Below, piece by piece: positions 1 to 9,700 of a stretch of 22,094 nucleotides of DNA; positions within the stretch are counted from its first letter, which is position 1; every line of letters starts with the position of its first letter. Under the pieces are notes generated by a model. It worked only from the letters and a program-made list of their open reading frames with translations, did not search any database and was not told the DNA's origin. This DNA is from Phaeoceros laevis (taxonomy: Eukaryota > Anthocerotophyta > Anthocerotopsida > Notothyladales). Location: assembly GCA_049999765.1 (NCBI GenBank), contig JBNGIQ010008935.1:1-22094 (forward strand). The letters are read 5' to 3'. The position numbers and the translations under genes are program-made.

Positions 1-453
1 GCACAGCGCAGGACCACTGGTTGGAGAGCAAGGAGGTGAAGAGCACCACCCACGCCTGCCTGCCGACCCCCCAGTCGGAGAGACTGTGCTTGAACACGAG
101 CTCAGTCACGTCGGGTAAGGAGGGCACGAATGCCAGCAGCAAGCACAGAGCCAGCTGCCTCCACACTGCATCGCCCAGCTGTGCGCGCATTTCCCACCAG
201 CTGCAGCCTGCTCAATTCCCAAGGTTTTCCACACCCACTCCGCCATGCGCTTGACAACATATATCTGTAGTCGGTCTGTCCGCCTTCGCTGCTTGTCGAG
301 CTCCGCATTCCAAGGATGCCACGGAGGACGGCTCGTACCTTGGAGGAATAGGCGCAGGGAATCGGAGACTTCTGGACTGAGTTCGGGCAGGAGGTCCACG
401 ATCTGTCCTGCTCCCAGGGCTTCCATGGTTGCTCTCATGTGGACGTCCTCCAT
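1..453 (-). pseudogene. Unassigned coding-like segment, frame-disrupted or spliced, cut by window edge
   Basis: I do not recognise this protein. On the - strand one frame is open from an ATG at 453 down to a stop at 106-108; its product begins MEDVHMRATMEALGAG and continues with a polar stretch rich in charged residues. A second frame, open from 211 to the window edge, overlaps it and also looks protein-like: a tryptophan-rich start (SWWEMRAQLGDAVWRQ), a hydrophobic run (LALCLLLAFVPSL), then PDVTELVFKHSLSDWG. The switch between two plausible frames around 110-210 fits either a frameshift in a decayed gene or a small intron near 200-215 (the - strand reads gagcag then gctgcag, both possible acceptors). 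It shows no PPR motif and is not obviously related to the rest of the window. A chance open frame cannot be excluded. Confidence 0.25.
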
Positions 454-984
454 GGCTCCTGACGATTGAGTCGTTTCTTCCTATCATCCACGAAGCTAGG
501 TCTTTCATGGAGCCCTCCTGATAGGGGGCCTGATATGGGTTTCTCTGGCGCCGGCAAGCTTGAGGGAGGGAACTTGGGGCAGGCGGGCCAGAACCAGGAT
601 CGAGCGCCTCCTATGAAAGAACCGAGAGAGAGTACGGTGTTCTCGTGCTTGGCCGCATTTACATAACAGTTCTGCCAAGTGGCTATGTGCACACCGACTT
701 TTATTGCAAAAGATGCGACCGCCAGGCTTCGAGGGAAGCACGTCTGGTGTACTCAAACATAAAGAATTGCACGGGATCATCGTGCTGCAGTTGTGACATT
801 AGCAAAAGATGTGACGGACGGCAAGCTTGCACGTTTGGTGCTTTCCTCGCGTGCAGGGGAAGAGCTACTTTATTGAGTGCTCTGGAGTCTGGGCTGCAGA
901 CGAAAGAATCAAAAGATCACAACATAGAAATATTAGAGATAGCAGTGTTTGTATGACGTTACAATGATCTCGTGGAGTCTGTAC
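454..984. other. Spacer without a supportable gene
   Basis: Only short overlapping open frames on both strands, none with a recognisable domain or repeat pattern. I see no RNA gene and no mobile-element end here. Confidence 0.4.
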
Positions 985-1023
985 ATTTGGGGAAGACGAC
1001 AAGTTTACCCGTCTTCCCCAAAT
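985..1023. repeat. Perfect 14-bp inverted repeat (hairpin)
   Basis: ATTTGGGGAAGACG at 985-998 is matched exactly by its reverse complement at 1010-1023, leaving an 11-nt loop (acaagtttacc). Pairing stops abruptly outside the arms. It lies about 470 bp upstream of the telo-box in the region leading to PPR gene 1. Both arms contain GAAGAC/GTCTTC. It could be a cruciform, the stem of an unannotated transcript, or the remnant of a small foldback insertion; nothing in the sequence decides between these. Confidence 0.85.
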
Positions 1024-1246
1024 TCCAGCAGCAGGACATAACATGCCGAGCTAGCAGAATGGTGCAAAACACACATGGAAGCACAAGAAGAGCCACTGCC
1101 ATTGCCCCCAAACATTTGGGAAGCTTGTCGCTCCTGATGAAAACGCTCACACTTTTACACGTAGTACTACGCAAAAATCGAGATCGAGCAATAGACCTGT
1201 CTACGGAGCAGATCGTGGTGCTTTCTTGCGTCTGCTGCATCCCGCT

Positions 1247-1253
1247 CTATATA
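1247..1253 (+). promoter_or_regulatory. Candidate TATA box of the gene 1 upstream region
   Basis: CTATATA within ctctatatacgacc is a reasonable plant TATA element. About 225 bp downstream, TTAGGGTTT at 1476-1484 is the reverse complement of the plant telo-box AAACCCTAA, often found near the start of 5' leaders of plant housekeeping genes, and an ATG follows at 1497. The three elements are in the order expected for a promoter and leader, but each is short and could arise by chance. Confidence 0.3.
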
Positions 1254-1496
1254 CGACCACCGTCGCAGCTGAGCGCGTGTTGCGTGCATTTTCCAAGCAC
1301 GCATGAGGGCAGCTTCGGACAAACCAGTTCGCCGTGGGTCCTCAGCGATTGGTTACCTCACACATACCGCCGGCAGGAGCTAAAAAACACGTGGCCCGTC
1401 TTTGTTGTTGGTGGGAGGGCTTACTAGCTACACTTTCATCTTGCTCTCGAAGCTCGTTTGACCACAATGACTGCATTAGGGTTTCGTTGATCGAAG

Positions 1497-1760
1497 ATGG
1501 AGGAGGAGGAAGCAGCTCGGGATTACCTGGATTCGACGTCTTGCTTCCTCATGGACGGTGCATTGTGGAAGTTTCTGCCATTGTGGAGGTTTTGGCCGGC
1601 AGCTGCTATTTGCGAAACCAGGCTGAATTCACACTACCCAGAATTGGAAACCACACGCCTGCATGTAAAGGATGGCAGGATAACACACTTGCTTTCAGCA
1701 TGCCTACATTGTGTGCCAGATGCTTCTGCCTCACTACCGTTGCTGGCATCACCATCGTGA
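1497..1760 (+). CDS. Possible short leader ORF or first exon upstream of PPR gene 1
   Basis: The ATG at 1497 follows the telo-box sequence by 12 bp and sits in a purine-rich context (cgaagATGg). The 87-residue product starts MEEEEAARDYLDSTSCFLMDG, an acidic start followed by a hydrophobic and tryptophan-containing stretch. No family is recognised. It ends at a TGA at 1758-1760, about 350 bp before the gene 1 start, in a different frame from the PPR ORF. It could be a first exon spliced elsewhere, an upstream ORF in the gene 1 leader, or non-coding. The second half overlaps the 5'-flank module shared with gene 3, where the frame is not conserved, which argues against coding there. Confidence 0.2.
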   Translation: MEEEEAARDYLDSTSCFLMDGALWKFLPLWRFWPAAAICETRLNSHYPELETTRLHVKDGRITHLLSACLHCVPDASASLPLLASPS

Positions 1761-1776
1761 AGCAGCCAGCTGGTGA
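1613..1776 (+). repeat. 5'-flank module, copy before PPR gene 1
   Basis: By eye this aligns with 14534-14712 upstream of gene 3. Shared landmarks in the same order are cgaaacc(a/g)gg, an acccagaattg/acccataattg block, agcatg(c/t)c followed by attgtgtgcc, then ctggcatcaccatc (1746-1756 here, 14680-14690 there) and (a/g)gct(g/c)gtga. Parts of it recur at 11470-11520 and 11825-11935. It marks the upstream part of the duplicated PPR unit and probably belongs to the promoter or leader. Confidence 0.65.
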
Positions 1777-1842
1777 GAGTCACGCTCAATTGCTAGGAGG
1801 GATGGATCTGACAATTTCGCTGGTTTTTCAGGAACTGTAAGG

Positions 1843-1962
1843 AGGTCGTCCTTTGCATCGGCGAGTTTACGGTTGCACCAGGGCATGGACTGGATTTCAA
1901 GCAGGTCGTCCTTTGCATCGGCGAGTTTACGGTTGCACCAGGGCATGGACTGGATTTCAAGC
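1843..1962 (+). repeat. Perfect 60-bp tandem duplication
   Basis: Positions 1843-1902 and 1903-1962 are identical, beginning aggtcgtcctttgcatcgg and ending actggatttcaagc. The last part, gca(t)ggactggatttcaagc, matches gcactggatttcaagc just inside the gene 3 ORF (about 14735-14750), so the duplication lies in the ancestral N-terminal or leader region of the PPR unit. Gene 3 has a single copy, so the duplication is specific to gene 1. Absence of any mismatch suggests it is recent. Confidence 0.95.
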
Positions 1963-2116
1963 TCACAGGCTCGGCAGCCAGTACAGGTTTGCCACCAGCC
2001 CCCCCCCCGGGGCAGCGCTTGCATGGATTAGTACCTGAGGCTGGCGGGTTTGTGGCTCTGAGCAACCCCAGCAAGAGAGGTGTGGTGTGCCACAAGTTCT
2101 GTATCGACAGGAAGGA

Positions 2117-5100
2117 ATGCCCCCACAGGAGCTGCTCGAGGTTTTACGGAAACGATCTTTCGAAGATCCAACACAGTGGGGGGACAACAGACGGAGCAAG
2201 CCCACTCCCCAGCATCCTGATTTTAAGCACAAGCAGTCCAAGGGCGCCCTGTCGCTAAACGGCAGGCACAAGCCTGATTGGGTGGACCCGCAGCCAGCCA
2301 CTGAGACGCACAAGGCCCACGAGTCTGTATCCTCCTCAGAGCAAGAGCAAGGAGCTTTGGCAACGCATGAGGGGCATCTGGAGGTTGGAATATGCAGAAG
2401 ACTATGTGAGCATGGACGGATTTTTGACGCTGTGGAAGCGTTGAACCTGCTGGTGCAGCGAGGGTGCCATGTACCCAACGATCTCTTCTATCGCGTCCTC
2501 AAGAGGTGCATCGCGCACAAGGACCTAGTCTCAGGTAGACGCATCCATGCTCTCACAGTCAGAAGCGGGTATGAAGGAGACCCATTCTTGGCCACTCAAC
2601 TCATCGGTCTGTACGCTTCGCATGGGAGGTTACAGGAAGCAATGCGAGTCTTCACCAAAGTCCCTGCACCCAACGTCTATAACTGGGCTACCATCATCTT
2701 CGCCGATGCTAGACAAAAGCAGGCTGCCGGGGCTGCTGAAGCTATACGGCTCTATGGACAAATGCGCGAGTCCAGCACCGTTGAGCCCGACGACCGTATC
2801 TATTCAGCAGTTCTGAAAGCTTGTGCAACTGCTGGAAATGTGGTTGCCGGCAAGGAGGTCCATGCTCACATTCTTGCGAGTCCAAGAAAGCCAGATAGAT
2901 TTGTTCAAGCTGGGCTCGTTGATATGTATGCAAAGTGTGGTAGCTTAGAGGATGCTCGAAGCGTATTCGACAGGCTTCCAGAGAGGAATGTTGTAACATG
3001 GAACGCTATGATTGCAGGTTATGCCCAGCAGGGAATGGGTCAGGATGCCCTTACCCTTTACAGCAGCATGCAAGAGGAAAGCCTCATTCCTCCCGATTCT
3101 GTTACATATGTGTGCCTCTTGCAGGCATGCGCAAGCGTAGGTGTAGGAGCTCTTCATGAGGGAAAGAAGCTGCACGCACAGATCAAACAACGAGGACTGG
3201 AAGAGGATGTGGTGCTAGGGGGCAGCTTGGTCAACATGTATGTAAAATGCGGTAGCTTAGAGGATGCTCGTCGGTTGTTCGACAGACTTCCAGACAGGAA
3301 TGTTGTAACATGGACTGCGATGATTGCTGGGTATGCCCAAAAGGGGATGGGTCAGGAAGCCCTTAGTCTTTACAAGAGTATGCAACAGGAGGGCCTCATC
3401 CCTCCCAATTCTGTTACATATGTGTGCCTACTGCAGGCATGTGCAAGTGTGGGTGTAGGATCTCTTCCCGACGGCAAGCAGCTGCATGCACAAATCAGAA
3501 AACAAGGACTGCAAGAGGAAGTGGTCCTTGGTGGCAGCTTGGTCAACATGTATGCAAAATGCGGTAGCTTAGAGGATGCTCGCAGTTTCTTCGACAACCT
3601 TCCAGAGAGAACTGTGGTAACATGGAACGCGATGCTTGCAGGGTATGCGCAGCAGGGTATGGGTCTGGAAGCCCTTAGGCTTTACAGCAACATGCAACAG
3701 GAAGGCCTCATTCCTCCTAATTCTGTTACATATGTTTCCCTACTGCAGGCTTGTGCCAGTGTCGGTGTAGGAGCCTTTCATGAGGGAAAGCAGCTGCATG
3801 CACAGGTCAAAGAACGACAACTAGAAGAGGATGTGGTTCTAGGTGGCAGTTTGGTGAACATGTATGCAAAATGTGGCTGTGTAGAGGATGCCCGCCAATT
3901 ATTCGACAGACTTCCTCAAAGAAATGTGGTAACATGGAACGCGATGATTACAGGGTATGCCCAGCAGGGAATGGGTCAGGAAGCCCTTAGTCTTTACAGC
4001 AGTATGCAAGAGGAAGATCTCGTTCCTCCCAATTCTGTTACATATGTATCCCTGCTGCAGGCATGTGCCAGTGTAGGTGTAGGAGCTCTTCATGAGGGGA
4101 AGCACCTGCATGCACAGATAAAAGAGCGAGGACTGCAAGAGGATGGGCTCCTTGGTGGCAGCCTGGTGAACATGTATGCAAAGTGCGGTAGCTTAGAGGC
4201 TGCTCACCAATTGTTCGATAGACTCTCAGAGAGGACCATAGTAGCATGGACTGCGATGCTTGCAGGCTATGCTCAGCAGGGGATGGGTCAGGAAGCTCTT
4301 AGTTTGTACAGCAGTATGGAACAGGAGGGGCTCTCTCCTCCAGATAGCGTAACGTTTGTGTGCCTGCTACAGGCATGTGGCAGTGTAGGTGTAGCAGCTC
4401 TTCATCAGGGAAAGCAGCTCCATGTACAGATAAAGGAACAAGGGCTGCAAGAGGATGTGGTTCTAGGTGGCAGCTTGGTTAATATGTATGCAAAATGTGG
4501 TGACTTAGAGGATGCTCGACAGCTGTTTGATAGACTTCCAGAGAGGAACGTTCTAACATGGAATGCGATGCTTGCAGGTTATGCCCAGCAAGAAATGGGT
4601 CAAGAAGCTCTTAGTCTTTATAGTAGTATGCAACAGGAGGGCCTCACTCCTCCCGACCCTGTTACATATGTATGCCTCCTACAGGCATGTGCGAATGTAG
4701 GTGCAGGAGCTCTTCACAAGGGCAAGCAGCTACATACACAGATCAAAGATCGAGGACTGCAAGAGGATGTGGTTCTAGCCGGGAGCTTGGTTAACATGTA
4801 TGCAAAATGTGGTAGCTTAGAGTATGCTCGCCAATTGTTCGACAAACTTCCAGAGAGGAATGCTGTAACATGGACTGCGATGATTGCAGGTTATGCCCAG
4901 CAGGAGATGGGTGAGGAAGCCCTTAGTCTTTACAGCAGAATGCAAAGGGAAGGCCTTGCTCCTCCCGATTCTGTGACATATGTATGCCTGCTGCAGGCAT
5001 GTGCAGTTGTAGCTGCTCTACCGCTGGGGAAGCAGCTGCATGCAGAGATTGATGAACGTGGAATGCATGGTGCAGTGGTTGTGGGAACAGCCTTGGTAAA

Positions 5101-5809
5101 TATGTATGCAAAGTGTGGGAGCATGTTCGATTCACAGAGGTTGTTTGATTCACTGCCTGAAAGAAGCGTTGAGGCTTGGGGTGCACTGATAGGTGGATAT
5201 TCCCGCCAAGGAGACAGTGACGTTGTGTTTAGTTTGTTTGACAGGATGACACTGGAAGGCATACAGCCTGATGCTATAACCTTTCTTAGTGTGCTGACAG
5301 TGTGCAGTCATGCGGGTCTGGTGGATAAGGGCCGGAAGTACTTCGAGGCGATGAGGACAGAGTATGGCATCACTGCAACCGTAGACCACTTCACATGCAT
5401 GATTGATCTTCTGGGGCGTGCAGGTCATCTTGCCGAGGCACTACAGTTGGCCAAGACCATGCCTTTTCCTCCTACTGGTGCAGTGTGGCTCACCCTGTTA
5501 GCTGCTTGCCAGAAGTGGAACAGTATCGAGATTGGCCAGCAGGTTTTTGAGTTTGCTGTGAGGTTGGATGAAAACGAGGCTGCAGCTTATGTGTTGATGT
5601 CCAACATTTATGCAAGGTCTGAGATGTGGGAGGAGGCAAAGGAGATGCAGGCAAGGAGAGTAGAATTTGGGGCATGGAAGAAGCCGGGCCAGAGCTGGTG
5701 GACTGACATGGGCGGAGTGGTGCACACGTTTGTAGTTGGCGACAAGGAGCATCCTGAGAGTGACGGCATCTATGCAAGGCTGGAACAGCTAGTCCCCAAA
5801 CTGAGGTAG
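2117..5809 (+). CDS. PPR gene 1: giant PLS-class pentatricopeptide repeat protein, E1-E2-PG box, no DYW
   Basis: A single 1230-residue intronless ORF. PLS-class PPR proteins are organelle RNA-binding factors, mostly specificity subunits for RNA editing. The repeats start near residue 88 (LEVGICRRLCEHGR) and I count about 30 PPR motifs in P-L-S order. Residues about 275-1000 contain seven near-identical triplets with landmarks VVTWNAMIAGYAQQGMGQEA (P), YVCLLQACASVGVGALHEGK (L) and VVLGGSLVNMYAKCGSLEDA (S). A diverged final triplet (SVEAWGALIGGY) is followed by E1 (about 1121, AVWLTLLAACQKW), E2 (AAYVLMSNIYARSEMWEEA) and a PG box (KKPGQSWWTDM, about 1188). It stops in PKLR, where a TAG replaces the Lys codon of gene 3. 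Start: this ATG is conserved with the ATG at 6822 in gene 2; upstream the frame is open only to 2039 and has no ATG. The upstream peptide LVPEAGGFVALSN, homologous to the gene 3 N-terminus, lies in another frame. No clear transit peptide is visible. Confidence 0.9.
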   Translation: MPPQELLEVLRKRSFEDPTQWGDNRRSKPTPQHPDFKHKQSKGALSLNGRHKPDWVDPQPATETHKAHESVSSSEQEQGALATHEGHLEVGICRRLCEHGRIFDAVEALNLLVQRGCHVPNDLFYRVLKRCIAHKDLVSGRRIHALTVRSGYEGDPFLATQLIGLYASHGRLQEAMRVFTKVPAPNVYNWATIIFADARQKQAAGAAEAIRLYGQMRESSTVEPDDRIYSAVLKACATAGNVVAGKEVHAHILASPRKPDRFVQAGLVDMYAKCGSLEDARSVFDRLPERNVVTWNAMIAGYAQQGMGQDALTLYSSMQEESLIPPDSVTYVCLLQACASVGVGALHEGKKLHAQIKQRGLEEDVVLGGSLVNMYVKCGSLEDARRLFDRLPDRNVVTWTAMIAGYAQKGMGQEALSLYKSMQQEGLIPPNSVTYVCLLQACASVGVGSLPDGKQLHAQIRKQGLQEEVVLGGSLVNMYAKCGSLEDARSFFDNLPERTVVTWNAMLAGYAQQGMGLEALRLYSNMQQEGLIPPNSVTYVSLLQACASVGVGAFHEGKQLHAQVKERQLEEDVVLGGSLVNMYAKCGCVEDARQLFDRLPQRNVVTWNAMITGYAQQGMGQEALSLYSSMQEEDLVPPNSVTYVSLLQACASVGVGALHEGKHLHAQIKERGLQEDGLLGGSLVNMYAKCGSLEAAHQLFDRLSERTIVAWTAMLAGYAQQGMGQEALSLYSSMEQEGLSPPDSVTFVCLLQACGSVGVAALHQGKQLHVQIKEQGLQEDVVLGGSLVNMYAKCGDLEDARQLFDRLPERNVLTWNAMLAGYAQQEMGQEALSLYSSMQQEGLTPPDPVTYVCLLQACANVGAGALHKGKQLHTQIKDRGLQEDVVLAGSLVNMYAKCGSLEYARQLFDKLPERNAVTWTAMIAGYAQQEMGEEALSLYSRMQREGLAPPDSVTYVCLLQACAVVAALPLGKQLHAEIDERGMHGAVVVGTALVNMYAKCGSMFDSQRLFDSLPERSVEAWGALIGGYSRQGDSDVVFSLFDRMTLEGIQPDAITFLSVLTVCSHAGLVDKGRKYFEAMRTEYGITATVDHFTCMIDLLGRAGHLAEALQLAKTMPFPPTGAVWLTLLAACQKWNSIEIGQQVFEFAVRLDENEAAAYVLMSNIYARSEMWEEAKEMQARRVEFGAWKKPGQSWWTDMGGVVHTFVVGDKEHPESDGIYARLEQLVPKLR
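2939..5116 (+). repeat. Array of seven ~312-bp PLS-triplet repeats inside gene 1
   Basis: The landmark ggtagcttagaggatgctcg (or a close variant) of the S motif occurs at 2939, 3251, 3563, 3875, 4187, 4499 and 4811, exactly 312 bp apart; the last unit is 306 bp long, to the diverged gggagcatg at 5117. One unit encodes 104 residues (S, P and L motifs), slightly longer than the usual triplet because of an extra residue in GLIPPN before the L motif. The absence of any indel over six intervals and the high nucleotide similarity point to recent intragenic duplication or ongoing gene conversion. Confidence 0.95.
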
Positions 5810-5821
5810 CGAGGAAACCTT

Positions 5822-6060
5822 CCAGAGCTGGTTGGAAGCATGCATCTTGATTATAGGGCTCAAATTTTAAGAAGCCAAGCACTGGAGGCGCAGGCAGTGG
5901 AGTCAGATGCTGCTGATTTCGCTCCGCCTTAGGTTCCATGAATCAAGTTTGGAGAGACGTCTATAAGGTACGATCAGCTCATGGTTTGAGGTATGAAAAC
6001 GTTTGTCACTCGTGGTGGTCAAGAGGTAGATGTAACATGTCGTGCGGTTTGTTCAGAACT
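5822..6060 (+). repeat. 3'-flank module, copy after PPR gene 1
   Basis: Begins ccagagctggttggaagcatg only 13 bp after the gene 1 stop and aligns by eye with 10911-11145 downstream of gene 2 (ccagagctggtgaggaagcatg, cactggaggc, atgctgctgatt, aaggtacgat, gctcat, gtggtgg). In gene 2 the same landmark lies about 410 bp after the stop and in gene 3 (gcagagctgctggaggaagcatg, 18671) about 500 bp after it, so about 400 bp were lost behind gene 1. Probably 3' UTR or downstream DNA carried along in the gene duplications. Confidence 0.6.
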
Positions 6061-6719
6061 TCAGGCTCAGTCTACATCGATTGTTACCTTGTGCAGGGTT
6101 CAGGTAACCTAGGGCTCCTAACGGTAAATCGTAGTGAGGTGGGCTTCCCGATAAATGCTGGGGGTTGTCAGCTCGTCGTGGCTTGTCCCTATCCAAGAAG
6201 AATAAGCAGAATATGACAAGTGCTCTTGAAACTGAGTGCATATTCCAACCTCGCAAGTCCTATCTAGGCACCACCCGAAAAGGCACGGTAAACCGTAAAG
6301 GAGCTTAAAACGTCTCTTTTAGTACTCATTGTCACGGTATCTCACTCTCATTCGCATATGAGATCCCGCAAAAGTTCAAAACCTCCAATCATGGGAGTTG
6401 AATCCGGCTGTCTCATCTCAGTCTGTCACTCCGTTTCTCCAAAACACCTGAAATAATGTACCTTTCCACCTTCCGTTCATCATGTCGGAAGCTTCCGTTC
6501 TCCACGTCCGAAGTCATGGCATTTATAGCAGAACAAGTCGATTGTTCTATTATTGGAAAAGAAAACGGGTAAGACTAGCCACATTTTGGTGAAGACTCTC
6601 AAACGCGAACATTAGGTGCTACTAGTGGTATAGCACGATACTCGTCAAGCTCCTGTTGTCACCAAACGCATGCAGGAGCGCATGAAATCCTGGACTGGGG
6701 ACTACTATGTACCTATGCG
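6061..6719 (+). other. Spacer and upstream region of PPR gene 2
   Basis: No gene is supportable. A 12-bp palindrome cggaagcttccg is at 6486-6497. The 5'-flank landmarks seen before genes 1 and 3 (cgaaacc(a/g)gg, gcatcaccatc) are not visible here; homology to gene 1 starts only about 6766 (ggtgtggcgtgcc), inside the gene 2 ORF. The gene 2 promoter region therefore appears to have been replaced. Confidence 0.4.
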
Positions 6720-9700
6720 ATGTTTCTATGGCAGGACTATGCGCTGCACTCTGCAAGCGCTCCAAGCTGGAATGGCAAGGTGTGGCGTGCCGAACGGTCT
6801 ATATCCTGCGGGCAGGAAGGAATGTCACCACATGTTTCACGGAACTTGTTTTTGGAAGATCCGACAAAGTGGTGGGACAAGAGACGGAGCAGGCCGACTC
6901 TCCAGCATCCTGATTTTGAACACAAGGGGTTCAAGGTCTCCCTTTGGCTAAACAATTGGCAGAACGGAGCTGGACTGGATTTGCAGCTAGCCACTTTGCA
7001 CGCTGGGATGAACGAGACAGAGTCTGTACGCACCTCAGGTCAAGGACAAGGAGCTTTTGCAGCACATTTGGAGGTCGGAATGTCCACAGCACCATGTGAG
7101 GGTGGACAAATTTCTGACACTGTTAATGCATTGAACCTACTGGTGCAGCGAGGGTGCCATATACCCAACGATCTCTTCTATCGTGTGCTCAAGAGGTGCG
7201 TCACGCAGAAGGACCTGGTCTCCGGCAGATCCGTCCACGCTCTCACAGTGAAAAGCGGGTATGAAGGAGACGCATTCTTGGCCACCCAACTGATCGGTCT
7301 GTACGCTTCGAATGGGATGTTGGAGGAAGCAATGCGAGTCTTTACTGGAGTCATGACGCCAAACGCCTATAACTGGGCCACCATCATGTTCGCCTATGCC
7401 AGACATGGAGAGGCAGACGTGGCTGCAGAGGCTATACACCTGTATAGACAAATGCGCGACTCATCTACCGTTAAGCCTGATGACCGTATCTATTCAGCAG
7501 TCTTAAAAGCCTGTGCCACTGCTGGAGATTTGGTTTCCGGCAAAGAGGTCCATGCTCATATTCTTGCGAGTCCTGGGAAGCCAGATAGATTTGTTCAAGC
7601 TGGGCTGGTTGATATGTATGCAAAGTGTGGAAACTTAGAGGATGCACGCCGAGTATTTGACACACTTCCAGAAAGGAGTGTCGAAACCTGGACCGCGATG
7701 ATTGGAGGGTATACCCAGCAGGGGATGGGTCAGGAAGCCCTTACCCTTTACAGCAGTATGCAGCAGGAACGCCGAATACCTCCTAATTCTGTCACATATT
7801 TATGCCTGCTGCAGGCATGTGCTAGTGTAGGTGTAGCAGCTCTTCATGAGGGGAAGCAGCTGCATGTACAGATTAAAGAACGAGGACTGCAAGAGGATGT
7901 GGTTCTCGGCGGCAGCCTAGTTAACATGTATTCAAAATGTGGTAGCTTAGAGGATGCTCGCCAGTTGTTTGACAGGCTTCCAGAGAGGAGTGTTGTAACA
8001 TGGAACGCGATGATTGCAGGTTACACCCAGAAGGGGATGGGTCAGGAAGCCCTGGCCCTTTACAGCACTATGCAACAGGAAGGCCTCGTTCCTCCCACTT
8101 CTGTTACATATTCATGCCTGCTGCAGGCATGTGCAAGTCTAGGTGTAGGAGCTCTTCATGAGGGAAAGCAGCTGCATGCAGACATAAAAAAAGGGAAACT
8201 GCAACAGGATGTTATCCTAGGCACCAGCTTGGTTAACATGTATGCAAAGTGCGGTAGCTTAGAGGATGCTCGGAGCGTATTTGAGCAACTTCCAGACAGG
8301 ACTGTTGTGACATGGAACACGATGCTTGCAGGGTATGCCCACCAAGGGATGGGTCAGAAAGCTTTCAGTCTTTACTGCACTATGCAACAAGAAGGCCTGA
8401 TTCCTCCAGATTGTGTGACATATGTATGCCTGTTCCAGGCATGTGCCAGTGTAGGTTTAGGAGCTCTTCATAAAGGAAAGCAGCTGCATGCCCAGGTCAT
8501 AGGACGAGGACTGCAAGAGGACAGGGTTCTAGCCGGCAGCTTGGTTAACATGTATGCGAAATGTGGTAGTTTGAAGGATGCTCGGCAATTGTTCGACACC
8601 CTTCCAGAGAAGAATATTTTAACGTGGAATACCATGATTGCAGGATATGCCCAGCAGGGCATGGCGCAGGAAGCCTTTAGTCTGTACAGTACTATGCAAC
8701 AGGAGGGCCTCATTCCTCCTGATTCTGTTACATACGCATGCCTGCTGCAGGCATGTGCTAGTGTAGGTGAAGGAGCTCTTGCTGAGGGAAAGCACCTACA
8801 TGCACAGATCAAAGAACGAGGATTGCAAGAGGATGCGGTTCTAAGTAGCAGCTTAGTTAACATGTATGCAAAATGTGGTAGCTTGGAGGATGCTCGCCGA
8901 CTATTCGACATAATTCCAAAGAGGACTGATGTTGCATGGACCGCGATGGTTGCAGGTTATGCCCAGCAGGGGATGGGTCAGGAAGCCATTCGTCTTTACA
9001 GCACTATTGAACACGAAGGCATCTCTCCTCCAGATCGTGCTACACATATCTGCCTCCTACAAGCATGTGCCAGTGTAGGTATAGGAGCGTTACATGTGGG
9101 AAAGCAGCTGCACGCACAGATGAAAGAACAAGGACTGCAGGAGGAAGTGGCTCTAGGTGGCAGCTTGGTTAACATGTATGCAAAATGTGGTAGCTTAGAA
9201 GATGCTCGCCAATTGTTTGACAGACTTCCAGAGCGGAATGTTGTCACATGGAATGCGATGCTCGCAGCTTATGCCCAGCAGCAGATGGGTCGGGAGGCCC
9301 TTAGTCTTTACAGCTGTATGCAACAAGAAGGCCTCACTCCTCCCGATTCTGTGACATATGTATGCATGCTGCAGGCATGTGCCAGTATAGGTGTAGGAGC
9401 TCTTCATGTGGGAAAACACCTGCATGCACAGATCAGAGAAGAAGGCCTTGAAGTGGATACGGTTCTAGGCAGCAGCTTGGTGAATATGTATGCAAAATGC
9501 GGTAGCTTACAGGATGCTCGCGGATTGTTTGACAAACTATCAGAGAGGAATGTTGTAACTTGGACTTCATTGATTGCAGGTTATGCCCAGCAGGGGATGG
9601 GTGAGGAAGCCCTTAGTCTTTACACCAGTATGCAACAGGAAGGCCTCACTGCCGACTCTGTTACATATGTGTGCCTGCTGCAGGCATGTGCAGTTGTAGC

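Noticed and set aside
2087-2116. Gene 1 starting at the GTG at 2087 and gene 3 at the TTG at 14720
   Set aside because: Nuclear plant genes start at ATG; the first in-frame ATGs are at 2117 and 14726.
2742-5939. Many - strand open frames of 60-150 residues across genes 1, 2 and 3
   Set aside because: They recur at the 312-bp period opposite the PPR repeats and are complementary-strand shadows of the repeated coding sequence.
6486-6497. Palindrome cggaagcttccg as a heat-shock or other binding element
   Set aside because: A single 12-bp palindrome with a common restriction-site core and no supporting context.
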